From the NCBI GenBank assembly GCA_900315565.1, contig OMZS01000019.1, positions 1-63,698 on the forward strand: DNA of 63,698 bases, read 5' to 3'. The translations under genes and the position numbers were made by a program. This document shows positions 8,502-16,900 of this stretch, one piece after another; position 1 is the first letter of the stretch; every line of letters begins with the position of its first letter. Under the pieces are notes generated by a model. It was not told the origin of the DNA. It made no database searches and was given only the letters and a program-made list of their open reading frames with translations. The DNA is from an uncultured Prevotellaceae bacterium. Lineage in GTDB: Bacteria > Bacteroidota > Bacteroidia > Bacteroidales > Bacteroidaceae.

Positions 8502-8585
8502 TGCAAAGGTACGAATAAGCAGTCAAATAGAAAAAGAAAATGACATTTTTTTATCTTTATGTCCTTGTTTATTCGTACCTTTGCA
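8502..8585. promoter_or_regulatory. Mirrored divergent promoters, asd / antiporter
   Basis: TGCAAAGGTACGAATAA (8502-8518) is repeated as its exact complement at 8569-8585. Each arm contains a TACCTTTG -7 box: minus strand 8511-8504 for asd and plus strand 8576-8583 for the antiporter. No good TTG is seen at 19-21 nt for either. Confidence 0.7.
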
Positions 8586-8591
8586 ACGAAT

Positions 8592-10721
8592 ATGCTAAAC
8601 GTGGCGCAATATTTTCCTATCACCAACCCCACCCTGATTTTCTTCATGGTGATGTGCATCGTGTTGTTTGCCCCCATTATCATGGGCAAACTGCGCATTC
8701 CGCACATCATCGGACTGGTGCTGGCGGGCGTGCTGGTGGGGAAATACGGCCTGAACGTATTGGAGCGCGACTCGTCGTTCGAGATTTTCGGAAAAATCGG
8801 ACTTTATTACATCATGTTCCTGGCCGGACTTGAAATGGACATGGAGTCGGTGAAGAAAAGCAAGAAAAAGTTTCTGGTGTTCGGCCTGCTGACCTTTGCC
8901 GTGCCGCTGCTGATGACCTACTTCATGGCCATTTACGTGCTGGGCTACTCGCCTATGGCCTCGTTGCTGCTGGGCACCATCATGGCGTCGAACACGCTCA
9001 TCGCCTACCCCATCATCGGGCGCTACGGACTGCAACGCTCGCCGAGCGTGTCGCTCAGTGTGGGCTCGTCGATGATTTCGCTCTTTCTGGCACTGGTCAC
9101 CGTGGCCGCCATCGCCGGCACCTTTGGCAAACAGAGCGGATGGTGGTTCTGGGTGTGGTTCCTGCTGAAAATCGTGCTGTTTTGTGCGGGCAGCGTCTTC
9201 CTGATTCCCAGGTTGGTGAGGTGGTTTCTGCGGCGCTACTCCGATGCCGTGATGCAGTTTATTTTTGTCATGTCGATACTCTGCCTGAGTGCCGTACTGA
9301 GCGAGGCCATCGGCGTGGAGGGCATTTTCGGAGCCTTCGTTTCGGGACTGATTCTGAACCGCTACATTCCCCACGTTTCGCCGCTGATGAACCGCATTGA
9401 GTTTATTGGCAACGCCATCTTCATTCCCTACTTCCTTATCGGCGTGGGCATGCTCATCAACGTGCGCACACTGCTGGCGGGCGGCAGCGTGGTGTGGGTG
9501 GTGGCGCTCATCGTGTTCTTCGGAACCTTTGGCAAGGCCGTGGCTGCCTATCTGTCGGGGCTGCTGTTTCGCATGCCGCTGTCGGCTGGCAACATGATGT
9601 TCGGACTGACATCAGCCCACGCAGCCGGGGCCATCGCCATGGTGATGGTGGGCTTGCGTCTGGAAGTGTCGCCCGGCCACTATCTGGTGACCGACGACAT
9701 GCTCAACGGCGTGGTGATGATGATTCTGTTTACCTGCGTCATCAGCACCATCATGACAGAAAAGGCATCGAAACAAATTGTTATTCACGAAAAATCGCAT
9801 CTCATTCCGGCTGCAACGGCAAGCGACGACGACGAGAAGCTGTTCCTCTGCGTGAAATACCCCGAAATAGCGCCACAACTGCTCGAAATGGCCATCATGA
9901 TGCGCAATCCCAAGCTCAACCGCGGGCTGGTGGCGCTCAACGTGGTCTATGACGACGCATCGTCGGCCTACCATCGCGAACAGGGACTGCAACTGCTCGA
10001 ACAGCTGCAGCGGCAGGCAGCAGCATCGGATGTGGGCATGCAGACGCAAGTGCGACTGGCCACCAACATCGCCAACGGCATCAAGCACGCTTTCCGCGAG
10101 TTTGCGGCATCGGAAATCATCATGGGAATGCACGTACACACCGAAGTGTCGCAAAAATTCTGGGGAGAATTTATTCAGAGCCTCTACAACGGCCTGAACC
10201 GGCAGATAGTGCTCACACGATTTGTGCAGCCGCTCAACACGCTGCGACGCATACAAGTGGCCGTGCCGAGCAGGGCCGAATACGAGCCGGGATTCCACCG
10301 ATGGCTCGAGCGACTGGCCAGAATGGCCGAAAACCTGGAGTGCCGCATTCAGTTCCATGGCCGGAAGGAGTCGCTGGCCCTCATCAACGAATACATACAA
10401 AACCGCCACCCCAGCGTGCGCTCGGAATATAAGCAAATGGAACACTGGAACCAGCTGCCCAAACTGGCCGAGAGCATCAACAACGACCACATGTTCGTCG
10501 TCATCACAGCACGTAAGGGCACCGTTTCGTACAAAACTGCGCTCGAGCGGTTGCCCGACGAGCTGACACAGCATTTCTCGGGCAAAAACCTCATGATTAT
10601 CTTCCCCGATCAGCACGGCGAATCGAAAGACAACTCAATGACTTTCGCCGAAGCACAGCACCAGGAGGAAATCAGCATCTACCAGACCATCAGCAAGTGG
10701 CTGCATAGGCACTTTAGGTAG
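8592..10721 (+). CDS. CPA2-family cation/proton antiporter with C-terminal stress-type domains
   Basis: An inner-membrane exchanger of the KefB/NapA superfamily, about 390 residues of hydrophobic helices (for example FFMVMCIVLFAPIIMG and GVEGIFGAFVSGLILNRY). It is followed by a soluble part of about 300 residues that resembles tandem universal-stress-like domains. The frame is open from 8559, but the -7 box TACCTTTG (8576-8583) lies inside that extension. I therefore take ATG 8592 as the start, giving 709 residues and an mRNA with almost no leader. Probable role is Na+ or K+ exchange for H+ in pH or ion homeostasis; the ion is not predictable. Confidence 0.85.
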   Translation: MLNVAQYFPITNPTLIFFMVMCIVLFAPIIMGKLRIPHIIGLVLAGVLVGKYGLNVLERDSSFEIFGKIGLYYIMFLAGLEMDMESVKKSKKKFLVFGLLTFAVPLLMTYFMAIYVLGYSPMASLLLGTIMASNTLIAYPIIGRYGLQRSPSVSLSVGSSMISLFLALVTVAAIAGTFGKQSGWWFWVWFLLKIVLFCAGSVFLIPRLVRWFLRRYSDAVMQFIFVMSILCLSAVLSEAIGVEGIFGAFVSGLILNRYIPHVSPLMNRIEFIGNAIFIPYFLIGVGMLINVRTLLAGGSVVWVVALIVFFGTFGKAVAAYLSGLLFRMPLSAGNMMFGLTSAHAAGAIAMVMVGLRLEVSPGHYLVTDDMLNGVVMMILFTCVISTIMTEKASKQIVIHEKSHLIPAATASDDDEKLFLCVKYPEIAPQLLEMAIMMRNPKLNRGLVALNVVYDDASSAYHREQGLQLLEQLQRQAAASDVGMQTQVRLATNIANGIKHAFREFAASEIIMGMHVHTEVSQKFWGEFIQSLYNGLNRQIVLTRFVQPLNTLRRIQVAVPSRAEYEPGFHRWLERLARMAENLECRIQFHGRKESLALINEYIQNRHPSVRSEYKQMEHWNQLPKLAESINNDHMFVVITARKGTVSYKTALERLPDELTQHFSGKNLMIIFPDQHGESKDNSMTFAEAQHQEEISIYQTISKWLHRHFR

Positions 10722-10801
10722 CATAATAGCAAGGAAAACTGAAAAGAAAGAGTGAACATACAAAATAAAGAGTGATAATACAGAATTATCTCTCGACAAT
10801 A

Positions 10802-10869
10802 TTTTCGTAAAGCACAGCATTACGAAAATGACTCACGACAATAAATTAAAATTCTCTAGAAAATTTGCA
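10802..10869 (+). repeat. Dispersed CTAGA palindrome element, copy 3 (long form)
   Basis: Hairpin ATTTTCGTAA/TTACGAAAAT (10801-10829), GAAAATGAC, CACGAC (10834-10839), 8 nt, AAAATTCTCTAGAAAATTT (10848-10866). It lies 20 nt before the lolD start and in the same orientation. Confidence 0.75.
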
Positions 10870-10888
10870 AACAAACGACAACAATAAA

Positions 10889-11659
10889 ATGCCAATGATA
10901 ACTATCAGAAACATAACCAAAAGCTTTGGCACACTGAAAGTGCTCAAGGGCATCGACCTTGACATCAATAAAGGCGAAATTGTCAGCATCGTAGGGCCCA
11001 GCGGAGCCGGGAAAACCACTCTGCTGCAAATTATGGGCACACTCGACCGGCCTGATACTGGGTCCGTATGTGTCGATGGCATCGACACCACCACCCTCTC
11101 ACGCCGCGAAATCTCCAACTTCCGCAACCGCCATCTGGGATTCGTGTTCCAGTTCCACCAGCTGCTGCCAGAGTTCACCGCTCTAGAAAACATCATGATT
11201 CCGGCCTTTATCGCCGGAACGCCAAACAAAGAAGCCAAGCAAAGGGCCAAAGAACTGCTCGACTTTATGGGGCTCACCGACCGCGCCTCGCACAAGCCCA
11301 ACGAACTGTCAGGCGGCGAGAAGCAACGCATTGCCGTGGCAAGGGCACTAGTCAACAACCCTGAGGTGATTCTGGCCGACGAGCCGTCGGGAAGCCTCGA
11401 CACGCAGAACAAAGCCGAGCTGCATCAGCTCTTTTTCGACCTGCGCGACCGATTCGGACAGACTTTCGTCATCGTGACGCACGACGAATCGCTCGCCAGC
11501 ATTACCGACCGCACCATTCACATGCGCGACGGGCTGCTGGTGGCACCCCAAAAAGAAGAGGTTGCACCCCAAAAAGAAGAGGCGGCACCCCAGAATGAAG
11601 AGGTGATATCTCAGAATGAAGAGGCGGCACCCCCAAAAAAAGAGGTGACACCTCAATGA
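10889..11659 (+). CDS. lolD: LolD-like lipoprotein-releasing ABC ATPase
   Basis: ATPase of the MacB/LolD class, which powers extraction of lipoproteins from the inner membrane. Walker [10 protein letters not shown] (36-44), the LolD-type [14 protein letters not shown] segment, signature [14 protein letters not shown], Walker B VILADEP and HDESLA are all present. I take ATG 10889; ATG 10895 is also possible. The core ends near residue 219. About 37 more residues are a repetitive APQKEE/APQNEE tail encoded by a 21-bp tandem repeat. The repeat runs on out of frame past the stop. No LolC/LolE permease is adjacent. Confidence 0.85.
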   Translation: MPMITIRNITKSFGTLKVLKGIDLDINKGEIVSIVGPSGAGKTTLLQIMGTLDRPDTGSVCVDGIDTTTLSRREISNFRNRHLGFVFQFHQLLPEFTALENIMIPAFIAGTPNKEAKQRAKELLDFMGLTDRASHKPNELSGGEKQRIAVARALVNNPEVILADEPSGSLDTQNKAELHQLFFDLRDRFGQTFVIVTHDESLASITDRTIHMRDGLLVAPQKEEVAPQKEEAAPQNEEVISQNEEAAPPKKEVTPQ

Positions 11660-11690
11660 AGAGGCGGCACCTGCTAGCAATGAATCTGAA
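11547..11690 (+). repeat. 21-bp coding tandem repeat in the lolD tail
   Basis: Imperfect units of GCACCCCAAAAAGAAGAGGY encode APQKEE(V/A) and related variants. The last unit, after a 2-bp loss relative to the preceding unit (CTCAATGAAG against CTCAGAATGAAG), brings TGA into frame at 11657-11659. Repeat-like sequence continues to about 11690. Confidence 0.7.
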
Positions 11691-11719
11691 ACGAATATTT
11701 GAATCAGACTCAAATATAT

Positions 11720-12106
11720 TTAGTGCTGTTCTCCGTCGATGGTGAGTCTGATGGGCTGTTCGGAACCATTGCTGTAAACATACACGTTGCGATGAAAATG
11801 GCCGCGCTTCTGGCGAGCCAAATACTTTATCTTAATCGCACCGCGCTTTCCTGGCAACACGGGTTCCTGAGAAAAATCTATCTGCGTGCAGGCACATGAA
11901 GTTTCTGCCTTCTGAATCACCAAAGGCTCATTACCTGCATTGGTAAAAGAAAAAACATGCTCACGCTCCTCCAAAATGCTATAACTGCCAAAATCGAAAA
12001 CGGTTTCGTCGAACTCTATTTTTGTAGCACCATAATTGCCTTTTGAATTTTGGCCACAAGAAACAAGGAGCATCAGGAAAGAAATAACTAAAACAACTTT
12101 TTTCAT
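11720..12106 (-). CDS. DUF1573 lipoprotein
   Basis: 128 residues. The leader ends in the lipobox LLVSC (Cys about residue 17). The rest is the DUF1573 immunoglobulin-like fold: VFDFGSYSILEEREHVFSFTN, then the family hallmark SCACT and a terminal strand YVYSNGSEQPI. This family is frequent in Bacteroidetes; its role is unknown. It starts 17 bp downstream of the ompA terminator with no visible promoter of its own, so it may depend on read-through. Convergent with lolD. Confidence 0.8.
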   Translation of the reverse strand: MKKVVLVISFLMLLVSCGQNSKGNYGATKIEFDETVFDFGSYSILEEREHVFSFTNAGNEPLVIQKAETSCACTQIDFSQEPVLPGKRGAIKIKYLARQKRGHFHRNVYVYSNGSEQPIRLTIDGEQH

Positions 12107-12123
12107 AACAATACTGATATAAA

Positions 12124-12159
12124 AAAAACTGAGCGAAAGACACCTTTCGCTCAGTTTTT
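12124..12159 (-). terminator. Terminator after the first ompA gene
   Basis: A 16-bp perfect stem (12124-12139, 12144-12159) with a 4-nt loop. It ends in a T-run on the minus strand just before DUF1573. Confidence 0.85.
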
Positions 12160-12176
12160 ATTTGGGTGCTTCGAGA

Positions 12177-13334
12177 TTACTGCACGCGAACACGGATGGT
12201 ACGAGGAACGTCCTCAGTAGCTTTCGGGTCGGCAATACAGATAGAAACACGGTTGAGGTCGTTCTCAGCGAACGGCTGTACACGTGAACCGTGACTATCA
12301 TAAGTGATGCGGTCCTGAGAAATGCCCTTGTCAACAAGAGCCTTCACAACAACGTCAGCACGGCCGGCAGCCAGACGATCGTTGATCTGGTCGTTACCAG
12401 TACCAGCGTCAGCATAACCGTCGATAGTAACAGTTGCACTGGGATACTTGTTCATGAAGTCAACAATCTCCTGAACCTTGTAAGCCTCAGACTCCTGAAT
12501 GTCGGTACGGTTGATGATGAAGAAAATGTCGCGACGGAGATTCTCAATCTTCACCTTGTCGTAAACAATACTGTCCTTATAAACAGGAGCAGGATCGTCG
12601 ATAGTGATAGGAATAATCACTTCCTTCACATCGGGACCGAGGTTGATCTTCAGACCGGCAAGAGCGTTGAAGTACCAGTCGGGGTTGCCTGCCTTCTTTG
12701 AGTTGTAGTGGTCAGAGAGGATGTTGGCATTACCCTCGATAACCAGAGAAACAGCCTTGCTCAGACGGAAGCCGAACTGCAAACCAGCACGTCCGAAAGG
12801 ATTCACCTTGCTGCCATCCCAGAGATATTCCAGGTTGTACTTAGCAATGTCCTGAGCGGTGAAGTGCTTAGCAATGTCGTTCACCTCATCGTTGCCGAAA
12901 GCAAAGTTCACACCACCACCAACGAAGAGGATGGCATTGAACACACGGTCGGGCTTCCAGCCAGCAAAGAGATTCGAAAGATTGAACATCAGGTCGATGC
13001 CAGGAGCAACATACTTATACTTGTAGCTCTTGTTGAAAGCGTGAGTAGAACCATTCTCTACGAATGTGTTCCAACCACCTTTGCTCTGCCATGCGTTAGC
13101 CTGGATACGAGCACCAAATACAGGCGAGAACTGATAACCCAAACCAATCTGAACGTTCGGAGAAATCAGGTCACCAAACTTAGCCTCACCAAGAGTGTAC
13201 TGAGCACCGCCTTGAAGATTCAGGAATGCGTGCTTGTTGAACTCATAGGCAATAGAATCACGTGTGGCAGCAGTTGCTGTAGTAGCTGTAAGAGCAAACA
13301 GAACAACAGCCAGTAAAGTCTTTAATGATTTCAT
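12177..13334 (-). CDS. OmpA-family outer-membrane porin
   Basis: 385 residues: signal peptide (to about TATAA), an eight-strand-type barrel region to about residue 240, and an OmpA C-terminal peptidoglycan-binding domain. The latter includes FFIINRTDIQESEAYKVQEIV, VTIDGYADAGTGNDQINDRLAAGRADVV and NRVSICI. It anchors the outer membrane to the cell wall. It lies 17 bp after the small lipoprotein gene, so the two form an operon. Codon use suggests high expression. A second, divergent OmpA is at 26072. Confidence 0.9.
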   Translation of the reverse strand: MKSLKTLLAVVLFALTATTATAATRDSIAYEFNKHAFLNLQGGAQYTLGEAKFGDLISPNVQIGLGYQFSPVFGARIQANAWQSKGGWNTFVENGSTHAFNKSYKYKYVAPGIDLMFNLSNLFAGWKPDRVFNAILFVGGGVNFAFGNDEVNDIAKHFTAQDIAKYNLEYLWDGSKVNPFGRAGLQFGFRLSKAVSLVIEGNANILSDHYNSKKAGNPDWYFNALAGLKINLGPDVKEVIIPITIDDPAPVYKDSIVYDKVKIENLRRDIFFIINRTDIQESEAYKVQEIVDFMNKYPSATVTIDGYADAGTGNDQINDRLAAGRADVVVKALVDKGISQDRITYDSHGSRVQPFAENDLNRVSICIADPKATEDVPRTIRVRVQ

Positions 13335-13351
13335 AACCTTTAAGTATTAAA

Positions 13352-13867
13352 TTAGTGTTTAATATGCGAAGGATTAGGATTCACCATAGTGTCTCCCATG
13401 GTCAGATACCACTTGCCATCGCGACGGACAGGTTTGATGAAGAAGGAGATTTTGTTAGGACGGTTGTCATTCTCATCTTTCTTTTCAAAGAGCGTCACGG
13501 TGTATTTCACCTCAGTATCGGTCTCAGAATAGAAAATCAGATGGTCAACATCGTATTTCACGCCCTGGAACCGCTTGAAGAGAACCTTCTGGGTACTGGC
13601 CATTTTTGCAGGTAGAGAAACAACGCTATCATTATTCAGAACATACAGCATATCGACAGCAGCATCAACATTCTTATTAGAAAGATACTGAATGAAATGG
13701 TCAACAAGTGAATGTACTTCAATCGTGTCATTAGCATCGAGTTGCATGGCAACTTCAGGTTTTGCTTCTTTCTCGATTTCTTCTAAAGACTTCAACTTGT
13801 TTTGCTTACAAGCAGAAAATGTGAGCAGCGAAAGTACTGCAAGTATGAATAAAGAGTATTTTCTCAT
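13352..13867 (-). CDS. Uncharacterised lipoprotein upstream of ompA
   Basis: 171 residues. Leader MRKYSLFILAVLSLLTFSAC with the lipobox Cys at 20. The mature part (LVDHFIQYLSNKNVDAAVDMLYVL and later YDVDHLIFYSETDTEVKYTVTL) looks like the cystatin/NTF2-like folds of small accessory lipoproteins, but I do not recognise a named family. It follows a terminator hairpin by 18 bp and precedes ompA by 17 bp. Confidence 0.65.
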   Translation of the reverse strand: MRKYSLFILAVLSLLTFSACKQNKLKSLEEIEKEAKPEVAMQLDANDTIEVHSLVDHFIQYLSNKNVDAAVDMLYVLNNDSVVSLPAKMASTQKVLFKRFQGVKYDVDHLIFYSETDTEVKYTVTLFEKKDENDNRPNKISFFIKPVRRDGKWYLTMGDTMVNPNPSHIKH

Positions 13868-13884
13868 TTTTAAATTGTTGGTTT

Positions 13885-13919
13885 AAAAAGGGGTGCCAAC
13901 GAGTGTTGACACCCCTTTG
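13885..13919 (-). terminator. Terminator after the giant lipoprotein gene
   Basis: A stem of about 14 bp (AAAGGGGTG-type arms at 13886-13900 and 13905-13918, one mismatch). It lies between the giant gene and the next co-oriented gene and may act as an attenuator rather than a full stop. Confidence 0.7.
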
Positions 13920-13950
13920 AAATTATTCTAATAGAGGATTTGCTCTATTT

Positions 13951-16900
13951 TTACTGGTTGTTGTTACCCTGAGTGTAATTGATAGAAATTACAGCGTATG
14001 GGTAAGGTGCACTGCGGAAGAAGTTGTAGGTGTAATCCTCGAACTCATCACCGAAGTAGTACGACCAGTGGATAGGAACGAACAGGTGGAACGACTTACG
14101 GTTATCGTTATCATTCTTGTAGTGCAGACGACCATCAGATGCAACGGTCAGGTCGAGGCGAGCATTCTTGTAATCAAGAGCATCGTCACCAGGCATAATC
14201 ATCGAAGCGATAGGCAACTTCATGAACTTCTGACGGTTCTCGAGTGAGTTGAAGTCACCCTTTGTACGATCGGTCTGCGGAATGAGAGAAGCATCCTTCA
14301 CACCAAAGTCGGTACGAATCTCAGCAAGGAGTTCGTCAGTGAATTCCCATCCAAGGAGACTGGTGAATCCAGAAACCTTCTTCGTCCAATCGAAGCTGTC
14401 ATCACCATTGAAGTAAGCAATCTCAGCGCCATAGCTGCTGGTGAAGTCACCATTGTCAAGATGTACACCGTAGAACTTCCAGAGGTTAGTTCCTTCGGTC
14501 AAGCCATTCCAAACAACCAGGTCACGCCAGTCTTTCCATGCTGTCTCATTATAGATCTTCTTGTTCTTGTCGTAGTTACCGAGCAGCATATCGATTACTC
14601 TGAAGTAAACACCATTGTTACGTGCATCGATGTTACCAGAAGGATTCAGAGGAACGAAGTCGAGCGGACGCATGAAGCGAGCGTTGAAGTACTTGCTGTT
14701 CTCAGCGAAGATGTCGTAGCACTCAGCATAGTCAACCTCGAGGTAAGCTGTGAAGGTTTCCTTCTCCTTCAGCTGCTTGTGGCCAGCATAGTTCAGAATA
14801 TCCTCAGCAATCCAGTCACGCCAGTAAGTAATGTACTTGTTGTGAGCAATGCTAACATTAGAAGCGTCACGCTGCTTGGTAGAGATCTTAGTCTTGGTGA
14901 TTTCCTGCTCAGTCAGACGAACGAGCCAGTAACCCTGCAGACCGAGAGCATCAACTGCATTGTAAGCCTCAGCGGGTTTCGGATCCAGGCCAGTGCCAGA
15001 AGGAATACGCTTGATATCGTAAGCGAGACCCTCGTTATTCAGACCAAATACCTTACCATCGCACTTGATGACGCGGATTTCAGTACCACGTGCAACAGGC
15101 ATCATAGCAACCTGATAGAACGGCTTACCCATTGTGTTGTCAAGATACCAAACAGTCTCGAAACGAGTATAGTTCTGAGGTTTGTCAGGCAGGATATTGC
15201 CTTCCTCATCTTCACCAAGCTTATAGAGAGCAAGAGTGTAAGTCTTACCAGACCAACCCTTCACAGTCCATGTACCGAAGTCGGTAGCAGGATTAGCAAA
15301 CGGATCCTCATACTTAGCATTGAAGTTGTTAGCAGCGTTAGTAACGTTACCCTTGTCAACATGCGGCAGAGTGAAGTAGAAGGTTACCTTATCCTGATCG
15401 GGAGTACCCTTGAAGGTCTTGAAGTCGCTCAGCTTGTTCTCAGCAATGTCAGCATACTTGATGATACCATCCTTCCAGTAGTCGGTCAGATCGAAGTCGA
15501 AGTCGAGATTCCAGTTAGGCTCTTTACCACCACGCTCAACAATCAGCTTGTCGTAAACACCGATACGAGTATCCTTAGCGTCACGAGGAGCAGGAACGTT
15601 GATGTGAACTTCCTTATCACCAGTCTCGTTAGAATTCAGCTTGAACCAGTTACCCTTACTACCGTCGGTCTTGTTGGTAACTTCACCAGCAGCCCAGCGT
15701 ACTTTACCAGCGGGGATAGTGAGCTTCACATAGATGGGCTGATCGCTCGAACCCTTCTTCACGAAGCGAACGTATGTGCTAACTTCCTGAGTAGAGAGAC
15801 CCTTCTTATCGGGAGCAGTGATGTACTCAACATAGTCGAGGTCTTCCTCAACGGTGAGGTCAGAACCATCCTTGAATGCATGTGACCAAGCACTGTACTG
15901 TGTTCCAAGTTCCCAAGCGAGAACGTCGGTCTGACGGTTCTGGGGATCCCACATAGGAACATAGTTGTGAGTCCAGATGATACGTCCGGCAAATGCCTTG
16001 AAGTATTCAACAGCGAACTGAACATTGTTCTTAAGAACATCGTTGATAGTCCAATCGGTGAGTTTGTACTTCTCTTCAACCATGCGGATGTAAGAATCCT
16101 CATCGTAGAACTGACCGTCGATCTTCACGAAGCGCTTTGCACCATAACCTACAGAAGGATTCATAGGATCAACGAAGTCAGAATCGAGTGTCCACTCATT
16201 CTCGAAGGTAGAAACAGAAACATTGAGTTTCTCAGCGATACCAGCCTCAACCTGATGCCACTTCAAGTAGCCAACGCCAGGGCTGCACTCCATGAGGATG
16301 TCACCGAACTCGAGAGGCTCAGCCTCAAGAATCTTCTGGAACTCCTCAACAATCTGCAGTTTGATGTAACCATAGAGAAGAACTTCACCTTCCTCGGTGC
16401 GGAGCTCAACGCGAACGATAGGCTCACGGCCGATAGAACCCTTCTCCTGCTTGTCAAGGATGGGCTTGCCAGTTGCATAGTCAACAGAGTTAGGAGCGAA
16501 GACAGAAGAAGTCACGTCACCAATCTGGTGGAGGTGAGCAGACTCGTTGGTCTGATACTTCTGAGAGTTGTAGTCAACGAGATAGTACTCGTAGTGGAGA
16601 CCAAGCTCTTTGAGTTCCTGCTCGGTAAGAGGAGCGTCGCGAGTGAAGCGAGCACCAAAGATAGCAGCGTGAGTCTCAACGAAGGGCTTGAGGTCGATGG
16701 TCTGGTTGTAAACAACCTGGTGTGTAGGAACGCTAGTTACAGCGATCGAAGCGAAAGGATAGAGGTGGTTGGCAGCAACTTCGCTGTTGTCAACTCTTGA
16801 CCAGTGAGCATACGGTGTGGGGATGTAATCGGTGTGGATGTCACCCTTGATCTCGCCGTCGAGCTCGTAGTTGGGATAGTTGTCGGCCAGAGCAATGAGG

